Assembly (NCBI RefSeq): GCF_001641615.1
Contig: NZ_LRRU01000019.1
Location: forward strand, 280,064-344,063
Direction: 5' to 3'
Origin: Pseudoalteromonas gelatinilytica
GTDB taxonomy: Bacteria; Pseudomonadota; Gammaproteobacteria; Enterobacterales; Alteromonadaceae
DNA length: 64,000 nucleotides
The notes beneath the pieces are model-generated. The model was not told the DNA's origin. It searched no databases and worked only from the letters and a program-made list of their open reading frames with translations. Positions 52,904-61,934 of the stretch are shown one piece after another. The translations under genes were made by a program, and so were the position numbers. How positions within the stretch are numbered: position 1 is the stretch's first letter; each line of letters opens with the position of its first letter.

Positions 52904-53311
52904 ATGAAGCGTGTTTTTCTATTGATTGCAGCGGTTTTTGTAACCTCTTTGCAAGCTAATACTGATGTATTATCAGTGGATCCGGTCATGCTCTCTGGCA
53001 GTGCTTTTTCATTTGAGAATGATGCCAAGCGCTACCCTAAGCAAAGTCAATTTAGCATTGTCCATAGTGTATTAATGAGCAGTGAAAGCGGTCGCCGTTT
53101 AGCGGTTGTGACGATTGAAAACAAAGCATCGGGATCGCGAATTCTTCAGGCTGACCATATTATGGCGCTATTTGCCGATGGGCGTCGTGTGCATCCTCAG
53201 AGCTTTGACGAAGGTATTAAGTTAGATGATGGCGAAAAGCGTTCTTTGACCTTATCTTTTGGTGAAAACGAATACCCGATTTTAGCGGTATACACGAGTT
53301 TAAATGAGTAA
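52904..53311 (+). CDS. Small exported protein of unknown function
   Basis: A 135-residue protein with a signal peptide (MKRVFLLIAAVFVTSLQA) and a mature beta-rich domain without cysteines, ending FGENEYPILAVYTSLNE. AAGGA precedes the ATG. It is 11 bases upstream of the SMP-30-like gene, so it is probably its operon partner. No family recognised. Confidence 0.75.
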   Translation: MKRVFLLIAAVFVTSLQANTDVLSVDPVMLSGSAFSFENDAKRYPKQSQFSIVHSVLMSSESGRRLAVVTIENKASGSRILQADHIMALFADGRRVHPQSFDEGIKLDDGEKRSLTLSFGENEYPILAVYTSLNE

Positions 53312-53322
53312 AAGGAAGACCG

Positions 53323-54165
53323 ATGAAACAACTTAAGCCACTGGCAATAACACTACTTTTAAGCTCACCGTTAAGCTTTGCAGTTGATAGCCAAGACTTT
53401 GTTAAAGATAACGTTTTCACTCAAGGCGTTGAAGGGCCAACCATGTATAACGGTGCCTTATACGCGGTGAACTATGCCCAGCAAGGAACCATTGGCCGCG
53501 TTGATAACATGGGCAAAACATCGTTATTTGTGCGCTTACCCGATGACAGCGTTGGCAATGGCCTACAGTTTGACTCACAAGGTAATTTGTTTATTGCCGA
53601 TTATGTTAACCACAATATTTTAAAAGTACCTGCTGGCAGCAATAAAGCAGAAGTGTTCGCCCATAATAGTAAAATGAATCAGCCCAATGACATTGCTATC
53701 ACCAAAAGTGGGGCGCTGTTTGCAAGTGATCCTAACTGGGCGAACGAAACGGGTCAGCTATGGCGTATCAATGCAGATGGCAGCACCCATTTACTCGAAA
53801 AAAACATGGGGACTACCAATGGAGTGGCGGTTAATAACGACAACACCAAGCTCTATGTGAACGAGAGTGTGCAGCGAGTTGTTTGGCAATATGACTTAGA
53901 TGAGAACTTAAACATTAGTAATAAGAAAGCTTTTATTAAGTTTACAGATCATGGCTTAGATGGCATGCGCGTTAATAATCAAGGGCATGTGTTTATTACA
54001 CGTTACGGCGCAGGGAAAGTGCTTGAAGTATCACCTAACGGCAAGCTCTTAAATAGCTATCAATTAAAAGGCCAGCATCCAACGAATTTGGCTTTCAACG
54101 AAACGCAAAACAAAGTGTATGTCACCATGCAAAAGCGCGGTGCAATAGAAGTCATTGAGCTTTAG
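53323..54165 (+). CDS. Exported SMP-30/gluconolactonase-like beta-propeller protein
   Basis: A 280-residue protein with a signal peptide ending LSFA-VDS and a six-bladed propeller of the SMP-30/gluconolactonase/LRE group. Repeated strand patterns include GNGLQFDSQGNLFIADYVN, PNDIAITKSGALFASDP, NGVAVNNDNTKLYVNESVQ and DGMRVNNQGHVFITRYG. Members hydrolyse lactones or related esters with a bound metal; the likely ligands are present but the substrate is not known. AAGGAAG precedes the ATG, and its stop overlaps the opposing helix-hairpin-helix gene by four bases. Confidence 0.87.
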   Translation: MKQLKPLAITLLLSSPLSFAVDSQDFVKDNVFTQGVEGPTMYNGALYAVNYAQQGTIGRVDNMGKTSLFVRLPDDSVGNGLQFDSQGNLFIADYVNHNILKVPAGSNKAEVFAHNSKMNQPNDIAITKSGALFASDPNWANETGQLWRINADGSTHLLEKNMGTTNGVAVNNDNTKLYVNESVQRVVWQYDLDENLNISNKKAFIKFTDHGLDGMRVNNQGHVFITRYGAGKVLEVSPNGKLLNSYQLKGQHPTNLAFNETQNKVYVTMQKRGAIEVIEL

Positions 54166-54395
54166 CCTTGTTTTGCTCGCGCAATCGCGGCGGTGATAGC
54201 CGCTTTTGCTTGCGGACTATTTTGCCAACAACTTGAATGCAACATCGACGCGACTCGCTCAGCAATGGTGTTGGCATCAAACCCGGCTAACTCCTCAAAC
54301 GATTCAATACCAATTTCTTCAAACCGTTTTATCACCGTTGGTCCGACACCTTTGAGTGCTAAAAGCGCACTGCGCTCTTGCTCGTTAAATGGCAT
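54162..54395 (-). CDS. Small helix-hairpin-helix protein
   Basis: A 77-residue protein with one helix-hairpin-helix motif (LLALKGVGPTVIKRFEEIGI) followed by a second helical pair (SFEELAGFDANTIAERV). Such domains bind DNA non-specifically or mediate protein contacts. It resembles stand-alone proteins related to the Cdd1/pathogenicity-locus type. It is convergent with the propeller gene. Confidence 0.8.
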   Translation of the reverse strand: MPFNEQERSALLALKGVGPTVIKRFEEIGIESFEELAGFDANTIAERVASMLHSSCWQNSPQAKAAITAAIARAKQG

Positions 54396-54482
54396 GTTAT
54401 CTGTCCTAAACTCTGTAATTGATCACTAAAATTGAAGGTGCTGACCTTGATTACAATATTACAAGGCCAGCAAAATAACTAT

Positions 54483-55778
54483 CTAGTTAGTGACCTTTAA
54501 TGTTGGGAAGTCATAACTACCTTCTTGAACCTCTTTGCTAGGCCCGTATAAGCGCATAATGATATAAGCATCTTTTTCAGGGATCGGTAACCAGTTTGAG
54601 TCACTTTCCTTACCTTTTGCACTCAGCTTTATCGTGTACATGCCGTCAGCATCAGGTGTAAGTGTGCGATCTCCACGGCTATGACGATTAATCTCATTGT
54701 GAGCCATTAAACGGTTATCAGAACCATAAACTGTAAACGACCAAAATTGACTTACATCAGGTGCTTTAAAACGCATAATGTATTCTTTGCCGTTAGCGCC
54801 ATTGATGTTTTTACCGTCGCTACCTGTTTCAGCTTTTAAGTATACTGACTCATCAGGTGGTAAACCCCATTGACCTAAGTAGGTGCCTTCCGCGAATAAA
54901 TCACGCTCTCCATCGCTAAGTTGCTCACGAGTACCAAGTAGTTTTCCTGCATTGGTCATTTCAGGGGCGAGTTTAACAAGGTGAGCCATGCCTAGCTCTT
55001 TGCCTTTTTTAGCGGCGGCTAGTTGGGCTTTACTAAAGTCATCTTTACAAGCTTCAAGACCGATAACTTTATATTTATCTAGCCATTTTTTGTCAGCGGT
55101 TGCCATGTCTCCATCACATAACACGTAGTTAACTCGTTGCACCCAATTGGTGTTTTCAGGGTTTGGATAGCTGCGCTCTTTCGCTTTTGGCCCTGCTACA
55201 CCTAAATATGCTGAAAGCGTGCGAATATTCCACTTATCCATGTAATTTAATGCGGTTTTCTCATCTTCTTTGCCAACGGCCATGATACGGCCCATTAGTT
55301 TTAAAAGATTTGAATCAACACGAATAACTTCATCAACACTTGCTGGAACATCACCTTGCCAAGATCGAGAAGCAAACATAAAACTGCCACCTTCATTACC
55401 ACGTAATCGTGAGCCGATCATTGACGTGGTGTAATGGCCCATGTCCATTGTGTGTAAAATCCAGTAACGTCCTTTATCCATATCTGGAATACTTACAATC
55501 ACAGGTTCTGCGGCTACATCTAACCATCCCATTAGATGTAAGGTATCGTTATTGATAGTTACGTGTGCGGTATAAGTATCATCTGCTATATGGCGAATAT
55601 TTTGAAAGCGATTAAGTGGGGTGTCTGTTTCAACAGCGGTTTCATAAAAAAATTTATATGCTTCATCAATTGAGTATGCATAGATGAATGCATCCTCGGC
55701 GAGTTTGTCTGGTATTGCATTTGCTAGGGCGGTTTGAGACGCAGCCAACACAGTTAAACTGAGTAACGCTTTTTTCAT
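54483..55778 (-). CDS. Exported DUF1254/DUF1214 protein
   Basis: A 431-residue protein with a signal peptide (MKKALLSLTVLAASQTALA). The N-terminal DUF1254 region shows AFIYAYSIDEAYKFFY and the PDMDKGRYWILHTMDMGHYT segment; the C-terminal DUF1214 region shows KEYIMRFKAPDVSQFWSFTV and DSNWLPIPE. This family is widespread in marine bacteria and has no established activity. It lies downstream of a TonB receptor on the same strand, but a terminator separates them. Confidence 0.88.
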   Translation of the reverse strand: MKKALLSLTVLAASQTALANAIPDKLAEDAFIYAYSIDEAYKFFYETAVETDTPLNRFQNIRHIADDTYTAHVTINNDTLHLMGWLDVAAEPVIVSIPDMDKGRYWILHTMDMGHYTTSMIGSRLRGNEGGSFMFASRSWQGDVPASVDEVIRVDSNLLKLMGRIMAVGKEDEKTALNYMDKWNIRTLSAYLGVAGPKAKERSYPNPENTNWVQRVNYVLCDGDMATADKKWLDKYKVIGLEACKDDFSKAQLAAAKKGKELGMAHLVKLAPEMTNAGKLLGTREQLSDGERDLFAEGTYLGQWGLPPDESVYLKAETGSDGKNINGANGKEYIMRFKAPDVSQFWSFTVYGSDNRLMAHNEINRHSRGDRTLTPDADGMYTIKLSAKGKESDSNWLPIPEKDAYIIMRLYGPSKEVQEGSYDFPTLKVTN

Positions 55779-55940
55779 TATTAACTCCTTTTATATGCTT
55801 CGATGAGAAAAAGTGAATAAAAAACACGAGTTCACAAAGAATAAAGTAGCGTAAACGTAAGGTTTTGGGAACGATTTTCATACAAAAATTGTGTAAATTT
55901 TCGCCATGTTGATTCAGCTCAAACTATTCCGGCAATAAAA

Positions 55941-55964
55941 AAGCGCACCGGGCAGGGTGCGCTT
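55941..55964 (-). terminator. Terminator of the second TonB receptor gene
   Basis: AAGCGCACC (55941-55949) pairs with GGTGCGCTT (55956-55964). On the minus strand the stem is followed by a run of Ts, so it terminates the receptor transcript. Confidence 0.85.
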
Positions 55965-56003
55965 GAGGGGATCAATCCTGTGTAGCTAAAACAGTAGGAT
56001 TAA

Positions 56004-58739
56004 TTAGAAGCTTGGGGCATATCTCAGTGAAACACCGACTGAGCGGCCAATCACACTATAATCACTTACTGTGTTAAAGTGGTTTGCGCCTACTTCAGGT
56101 GTTGGTGGTTCACGGTCTAATAAGTTATCGACACCAAAGTTAACAGCAAGTTCCTCATTAACTTGCCATGCAGCGGCAAAATCTAAGTAATTTTGTGCTG
56201 AGATTGTTTCTGAACGGTCGACAGCATACTCTACTTCACCGATTCTGCGCCAGCCAAGTTGGAAGTTCATGTTATCTAACTGCCAATCAATGCTTGCGCG
56301 GTGTTTGTAATCAGCTTGCAGGATACTCGCAAAGTCACCCGAACAGGCGCTGCCATAAGTTCCCTTACAGTCAATTTCAGCCACCGTACTGTTGTTTTGA
56401 CGGGTTTGTTTAGTAACAAAGTTACCTTGGTACGAGAATCTAAAACGACCACCCATTTGCTCAGGTGCATCAATTACATAATTTGCTGCAACGTCGATAC
56501 CTTCTTGCTCAATCGCGGCTAAGTTAAAGTCATTAACGATGGCTGTACTAATAAAGCCAGTGTTTGGATCGCGAAGTACCGCACCACACAATGGGTTATT
56601 CGGATTCGGGTCATCAACATAACAGCTTTGTAGTGCAGCACCTGGTTGAATTTGGCTTACCGCATCTGTTACACGAATACTGTAGTAATCGAGTGATAAA
56701 TCAAAGCCTTCTAAATAGCTAGGTGTATAAACAATGCCTAATGTATCTGATTCGGCTTGCTCAGGTTTAATATTCGGGTTACCACCATAGGTGTACTCTG
56801 CCGTGCTTGAATCAAACTCGGTGCCAACAGGTGGCGCACCAAACGCAGCACATTGAGTCGCATCACCGGTGCCCAGTAAACATGGATCGCCGTTATAACG
56901 CCCTGCTAGTCGTGGCACAAACTGGTCGCTATTTTGGTCAAATAACGATAACGATAGCGCTGTGATTGGGCTGGCAAACTCACCTAAGTTAGGTGCTCTA
57001 AACGCGGTTAAGCGGTTGGCGCGAATACGAATGTCGCTGTTTATTGCCCAGTTGATACCTAGTTTGTAAGTGTCTTCTGCTTCGGTATTTGAGTAATCAG
57101 AAATACGGTAGGCACCTTCAAAGCTAAGCTCTTCAGCAAAAGGTTTATCAACTAAGATAGGCACTAAAATTTCAGCGTAGAACTCTTCAGAGCTAAAGCT
57201 TGCGTCCATATCAAATGCGCTGATAGACGCAAAGCTGGTGCCGTTTCTAAATGCATCGCCCGGTGTTTGTTTACCGGTTTCTTTACGGTATTCATAACCG
57301 ATTGCAAAATCGATAGCACCGGCTGGTAATTCAAATAAGAACCCAGAATCACCCGATAGCGTTGCTGAGATCACACTTTGAGTACGGTCGCGAGTGGTAT
57401 AAAGCAGCGGATCGCTAAAGTCGCTGAAATCAAGGTTGGGATCAAAAATATCCACTGAATTTGCAAGGGCAGCAAAGCGACTATTACCGCTGTTATCATT
57501 GCGGTATGCGTTGTTGTAAATGGTGGCCACTTCATCTGTTTTGCCGTACTGGCCATATACGTCATAACGTAAGTAGTCAGTAATATCACCTTTTAAACCC
57601 AGTTGAAATTGCATTGAATCACGCACCGCTTCGGTGTGTTGCACACCTAAACCCAGGTTACGTTCAACATTAACAAGGGCATTGCCTTCGCTATCAAACG
57701 TGAGTTGGTCACGTAGTTCATCAGGAATATAGGCGTTGTCTTGCGTGAGGGTCACTTGTTCGTTAACAAAAATCGGTGTTTGGCCACTGGCACCCGCACC
57801 ATTTACGGTCACTTTAGAATACATTGCGCGGCCATAGGCAATGGCACTGTCGCTCACATCAACGTCAAATAATAAGCCCGCAGAAAAACGGTCCATCGGT
57901 TGAGTTAAATAACGGTCAGCTGTGAAATCAGTTGTTTGACGCTCACTTGTTACAGCACCTGAATCAGCAATACCGATGCTGTTGCCAGAGGCAACGTCAG
58001 TATAATAACCACCGCTGTTGATCATTGCCGTTGAGTTTTCAAGCGCATAGTCGCGCTCGCCAGCTAACAGCTCTTTTCGTTCGGTGTAACCAATATAGCC
58101 TGTTACATGGCCGCGACCATCTGCGATGTCACCACCAAAAATTGCTTCAAAGTTAAGCTTTTCGTTACCACCGTCGGCACTTTCGTAACTGGTTGAGAAT
58201 TCAGCGCCAGTAAAATCATCGTCTAAAACAAAGTTAACAACACCGGCTACCGCATCGGCGCCGTAAACCGCTGCTGCACCACCTGTTAATACATCAACGC
58301 GTTTAATTAACCCGGCAGGAATAGTATTCACGTCAACCGAGTTACGAAAACTAAATGGTACCGCGCGAGTGCCGTCAATAAGTACCAACGTACGGTTTTG
58401 ACCTAGGCCGCGTAAATCAATCGTTGATGAGCCAAATGAGTCACCGACTGTGGCACCTGTGCTGTTTGCACCCGCCGCAGCTTGTGGCAGTTTTGCGGTA
58501 ATATCTTCAACGTTCACTGCACGGTCTAGGTGAATTTGTGCTTCATCAACGCTCACCACTGGACTACTTGAGACCAGCTCGGTACGTTGAATTCGTGAAC
58601 CTGTTACGGTGATCACTTCAGGTTTTTTTACTTCAGTAGTTTCTTCTGCGTGGGCATAACTAATTACTGAACTTACAGCGAGAGCTAGAGGTGATAGCAG
58701 CAATAGCGAGCGGTGCCCTGTTGATGTATTTGCTTTCAT
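56004..58739 (-). CDS. TonB-dependent outer-membrane receptor
   Basis: A 911-residue receptor. The ATG at 58739 (MKANTSTGHRS) follows AAGGGAA and begins a signal peptide ending SYAHA-EET; an in-frame ATG eight codons upstream is less likely. A TonB box (PEVITVTGSRI) leads into the plug (~45-170: STIDLRGLGQNRTLVLIDG, DVLTGGAAAVYGADAVAGVV) and a large barrel ending in aromatic residues (SLRYAPSF). This plug type is common in Alteromonadales and Caulobacterales receptors for sugars, peptides or unknown ligands. It is divergent from anmK across 260 bases; whether it imports a cell-wall product is open. Confidence 0.93.
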   Translation of the reverse strand: MKANTSTGHRSLLLLSPLALAVSSVISYAHAEETTEVKKPEVITVTGSRIQRTELVSSSPVVSVDEAQIHLDRAVNVEDITAKLPQAAAGANSTGATVGDSFGSSTIDLRGLGQNRTLVLIDGTRAVPFSFRNSVDVNTIPAGLIKRVDVLTGGAAAVYGADAVAGVVNFVLDDDFTGAEFSTSYESADGGNEKLNFEAIFGGDIADGRGHVTGYIGYTERKELLAGERDYALENSTAMINSGGYYTDVASGNSIGIADSGAVTSERQTTDFTADRYLTQPMDRFSAGLLFDVDVSDSAIAYGRAMYSKVTVNGAGASGQTPIFVNEQVTLTQDNAYIPDELRDQLTFDSEGNALVNVERNLGLGVQHTEAVRDSMQFQLGLKGDITDYLRYDVYGQYGKTDEVATIYNNAYRNDNSGNSRFAALANSVDIFDPNLDFSDFSDPLLYTTRDRTQSVISATLSGDSGFLFELPAGAIDFAIGYEYRKETGKQTPGDAFRNGTSFASISAFDMDASFSSEEFYAEILVPILVDKPFAEELSFEGAYRISDYSNTEAEDTYKLGINWAINSDIRIRANRLTAFRAPNLGEFASPITALSLSLFDQNSDQFVPRLAGRYNGDPCLLGTGDATQCAAFGAPPVGTEFDSSTAEYTYGGNPNIKPEQAESDTLGIVYTPSYLEGFDLSLDYYSIRVTDAVSQIQPGAALQSCYVDDPNPNNPLCGAVLRDPNTGFISTAIVNDFNLAAIEQEGIDVAANYVIDAPEQMGGRFRFSYQGNFVTKQTRQNNSTVAEIDCKGTYGSACSGDFASILQADYKHRASIDWQLDNMNFQLGWRRIGEVEYAVDRSETISAQNYLDFAAAWQVNEELAVNFGVDNLLDREPPTPEVGANHFNTVSDYSVIGRSVGVSLRYAPSF

Positions 58740-58998
58740 GATGATTCCCTTGCGTTTTATCATTTAAATCAACGCAGGTTGGTGTCTGACCTAGACCATT
58801 TAGTTAATTTAATGAGTCATACTTTTTGTTATGATGCTTGTGTGTTCTCCTTTTGGGGAGCTCACCGGTACAGTTTTAAAGCAATTTAAAAGTCTTTGCA
58901 ATAATTATTCTTTAAATCTATTATTTTAAAATATAAACTATTCCAATTCGTCAACCCGCTTATTTACATCTAATAAGCTGATTTTAAGTGATTTATTT

Positions 58999-60204
58999 AT
59001 GCATCAACATATTGAAAAACTGTATTTAAGCGCAAAAAAAGAAAGAAAATTAATAATTGGTCTAATGAGTGGCACCTCATTAGATGGTCTTGATATCGCG
59101 CTATGCGAAGTATCAGGGCAGGGCATGGATACTCATGTAGAAGTATTAAAGTTTACGACGGTAGACTACGACGATGATTATAAAATGCGTGTGAAACGAG
59201 TGTTCGCCAAACGCGAATGTGATCTTGAAGAAGTCACTTTACTCAATCCTTGGATTGGTCAATTACATGGTGAAATGGTTGCCAAAACGTTAGCCAGCTG
59301 GGGAGTAGCAAAAGAACTTGTTGATGTGATTGCCAGCCACGGACAAACTATTTATCACTGCCCTAAAAACCAACACAAGCGTGCAGAATATGGCAATGCA
59401 ACACTACAAATTGGTGACAGCGATCATTTAGCGGTGACTGCAGGTATTACGACCATCGCTGATTTTAGACAAAAGCACATTGCAGCGGGTGGCGAAGGTG
59501 CACCGCTTGCGGTATATGGTGACTACTTGTATTTCACAAGTACCAGCGAAAACCGTATATTGCTAAATATGGGCGGCATTGCAAACTTAACCTACTTACC
59601 TAAATCTGCAGATGCACGAGCGGTTTTTAGCTCTGATATAGGCCCAGGTAATACCATTATGGATGCCTATATACAGCGTTATTTTGCTCCACTTCATTAT
59701 GATAAAGATGCCACTATTGCAGCAAAAGGCACGGTAAGTGAAGATTTACTCGCAGCGCTATGTGATGATGCGTTTTTTGCTTTAGGTTTTCCAAAAACCA
59801 CCGGGCCAGAAGTGTTTAATCTAGACTATTTAGCCGCAGCACAAGCACGCTCGAATACGCAGAACTTATCGCACTTTGATGTGATGGCAACTTTAGTGCA
59901 GTTTTCAGGGGTAATGATTGCTAAAGCAATTAACCAATGCAGCGAAGGCTTGACCGATGTGGCTGTATACGCCAGTGGTGGTGGAGTTCATAACCCATTA
60001 TTAATGGACATTATTTTGGCTAATTGCCCAGCGCTTTCTGTGATAAATAACACCGATTCGTTGGGGATAAATCCAGATGCAAAAGAAGCCGTGTTATTTG
60101 CTATTTTAGCGAACGAATGTTTGTCGGGCGGGCAACAACGCTTTGGTAATACCGAGCAAGGGATCCCCGATATTACCATGGGTAAAATTAGCTTTGCTGA
60201 CTAA
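58999..60204 (+). CDS. anmK: Anhydro-N-acetylmuramic acid kinase
   Basis: AnmK hydrolyses and phosphorylates 1,6-anhydroMurNAc to MurNAc-6-phosphate in cell-wall recycling. The 401-residue protein has the phosphate-binding LIIGLMSGTSLDGLDIALCE, ASHGQTIYHCP, IADFRQKHIAAGGEGAPL, LLNMGGIANLTYL with SSDIGPGNTIMDAY, and ASGGGVHNPLLM. Its N-terminus is about 25 residues longer than the usual 370-residue family members. It is a single gene whose end overlaps the opposing gene by four bases. Confidence 0.95.
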   Translation: MHQHIEKLYLSAKKERKLIIGLMSGTSLDGLDIALCEVSGQGMDTHVEVLKFTTVDYDDDYKMRVKRVFAKRECDLEEVTLLNPWIGQLHGEMVAKTLASWGVAKELVDVIASHGQTIYHCPKNQHKRAEYGNATLQIGDSDHLAVTAGITTIADFRQKHIAAGGEGAPLAVYGDYLYFTSTSENRILLNMGGIANLTYLPKSADARAVFSSDIGPGNTIMDAYIQRYFAPLHYDKDATIAAKGTVSEDLLAALCDDAFFALGFPKTTGPEVFNLDYLAAAQARSNTQNLSHFDVMATLVQFSGVMIAKAINQCSEGLTDVAVYASGGGVHNPLLMDIILANCPALSVINNTDSLGINPDAKEAVLFAILANECLSGGQQRFGNTEQGIPDITMGKISFAD

Positions 60205-60677
60205 AAAAAAGCTAAAAAGCTTGCGCCAATATTACTGATGTAATGGCGTAAGCCATGGTTTTTAGCTTGCTCAGAAGTTAATAGCTCTGGTGATGTGCTT
60301 GCTGCAATGCTGACATCAAATTGGGCGCTGTCTTTAAGAGTTGCATGCATGCCGTGTAGCATTAATTGCAAAACAAATTCACCACTGTGAGTAACATCCT
60401 CTAACGTAAGCATAATAACGTGCTGATCTAGATCGTGCTGCGTTAAAGTGTGCGCAGTAAAATAGGCCGATTCACGAGCATCAGGGCGGGTTGCACTGAT
60501 AGAGATCACGTCACCTTCATGGGCATCATCTGGCAGCACACAACAAAATACAACACGCTTTTGCTCATTAGCCGCAAAATGCAATTGTTCATATTCCATA
60601 GTATGCGCAAGCGCAGCACATAAAGGGTCTTCACTAGATGGGAGTGCAAACGAAAGTTGCACCAAGGCACTGTCCAT
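60201..60677 (-). CDS. Conserved-looking protein of unknown function
   Basis: A 158-residue soluble protein with no signal peptide, membrane segment or recognised motif; composition is normal for the genome. It ends in ISNIGASFLAFF and overlaps anmK by four bases, tail to tail. I cannot assign a family. Confidence 0.65.
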   Translation of the reverse strand: MDSALVQLSFALPSSEDPLCAALAHTMEYEQLHFAANEQKRVVFCCVLPDDAHEGDVISISATRPDARESAYFTAHTLTQHDLDQHVIMLTLEDVTHSGEFVLQLMLHGMHATLKDSAQFDVSIAASTSPELLTSEQAKNHGLRHYISNIGASFLAFF

Positions 60678-61109
60678 TACTTCTTCATTACGTTAGGTGA
60701 TTAAATTAGCGTCAATTATTGATCAGTTAGATGACAGAATTATGACTATTGTCATATTGCGGATTATTTATTTCAGAAACAGAGAAAAGTTTGTTCTTTC
60801 TGTTCCAAAACTGGAATGGTTTCTGACAAGATTGGAATAGAAAGTCTTGTCTGGTAAGGGTTTTAGGGTGGAGGGAAATATCGATATTTGGGGTTTTCTG
60901 ATAAGGCGTGATACCTGTATATTTACCTCAAAGCTACAGATGAATAATAATTAAAATATCAAGTACTGGAGGTAATACAAAGCTCAGTTTGGATTAATCA
61001 AAAACCTGCCTTTTTTGTGCTGTCTCTTAACTCAAAAATGTCCCATTACGCGTTAACGTAAATACTCTAATGGCAGTTGTCGGGCGAACAACGGACCTTG
61101 CTGTTAACC
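60678..61109. other. 430-base gene-free region with inverted TTGGAA repeats
   Basis: I find no gene here. CTTTCTGTTCCAA (60796-60808) is repeated as an inverted copy TTGGAATAGAAAG (60832-60844) with one mismatch, and another TGGAA lies between them (60812). The second half (61000-61100) is unremarkable apart from a CCTTG/CAAGG inverted repeat near 61097. Confidence 0.5.
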
Positions 61110-61463
61110 TCAAGGAAGTAAATCAATCCCAAACTGCTTCAGCAATAAAGAAAACAGCCAAAAGCAAATTACAGTTATTAATGAGCTGGTGAGTAACGAT
61201 AGCCAAAAACTGTAGCGCTGCATCAGCATGGGGAAAAGTAAAAACATGGGCAATGTGGGAAGTACATACCAAAAAGTGTACCAAGCATGATTGGCTATTT
61301 TCTCAGACGGTTGCTTTTCAACATATAACCAAATCATAGCTAAAATTGTGACTGTCGGTAAGGCCACTATTAGTGCGCCTAGTTTATCATTTCGTTTTGC
61401 TAGCTCTGATGCCGCGACAATGACCGTAGCGGTGATCAAATACTTAGTTATTAGCCAACCCAT
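61110..61463 (-). CDS. DUF3147-type small membrane protein
   Basis: A 117-residue protein with four hydrophobic segments covering most of its length (residues ~1-20, 28-48, 62-82 and 85-108), of the DUF3147 type. AAGGACAT precedes the ATG. It is divergent from the blaI-like regulator. Proteins of this family are often found near metal-resistance genes, but their role is unknown to me. Confidence 0.7.
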   Translation of the reverse strand: MGWLITKYLITATVIVAASELAKRNDKLGALIVALPTVTILAMIWLYVEKQPSEKIANHAWYTFWYVLPTLPMFLLFPMLMQRYSFWLSLLTSSLITVICFWLFSLLLKQFGIDLLP

Positions 61464-61481
61464 ATAATGTCCTTAAATGAA

Positions 61482-61506
61482 AAAAACCGATTGCCTATCG
61501 GTTTTT
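61482..61506. repeat. 25-bp palindrome, copy 1, between the DUF3147 gene and blaI
   Basis: AAAAACCGAT (61482-61491) and ATCGGTTTTT (61497-61506) are perfect arms around TGCCT. The same palindrome, in reverse orientation and with 24 of 25 bases equal, occurs at 62969-62993. It lies in a divergent promoter region, so an operator or leader hairpin is more likely than a terminator. Confidence 0.6.
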
Positions 61507-61548
61507 GTTGTGACAATATAGCCAACGAATTAAATAGAGTAAAGTGTT

Positions 61549-61932
61549 ATGCAGTTAGGTGAACTAGAAAAGTTAGTGCTTCAACATTTCTGGAATGTGA
61601 AAGAAGCGGATGCAAAGCAAGTACATAAAGTACTGGGGTTAGCTCGTGGTAATTCGTTAAATACTATCCAAAGTACGCTTGATAGGTTATTTAAAAAAGA
61701 ATTACTTAAACGCACTAAACAAGGCCATGCGTATTGTTATTCAGCCAGAGTAGATCGTGAAGGCTTAATTGCTCAACTTATTTCAAATGTAACCAGTGAC
61801 TTTGTTGATGATGGTGAAAATAGCTTAATTGCGGCGTTCAGTTCTGCTTCGGCACAGCTTAATGACGAACAACTCGATACATTAGAAAAAATGATCGAGA
61901 AACAACGCCAGCTTAGAAAGGAGCGGGCTTAA
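61549..61932 (+). CDS. BlaI/MecI/CopY-family transcriptional repressor
   Basis: A 127-residue winged-helix repressor with LGELEKLVLQHFWNVKEADAK and NTIQSTLDRLFKKELLKRTKQGHAYCY, the canonical BlaI/MecI order. In the family, the repressor is inactivated by proteolysis triggered by an M56 membrane peptidase, or in CopY by metal binding; no CopY-type CxC motif is seen. Its gene is two bases upstream of the M56 peptidase gene and presumably represses itself and the efflux gene downstream. Confidence 0.92.
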   Translation: MQLGELEKLVLQHFWNVKEADAKQVHKVLGLARGNSLNTIQSTLDRLFKKELLKRTKQGHAYCYSARVDREGLIAQLISNVTSDFVDDGENSLIAAFSSASAQLNDEQLDTLEKMIEKQRQLRKERA

Positions 61933-61934
61933 TT

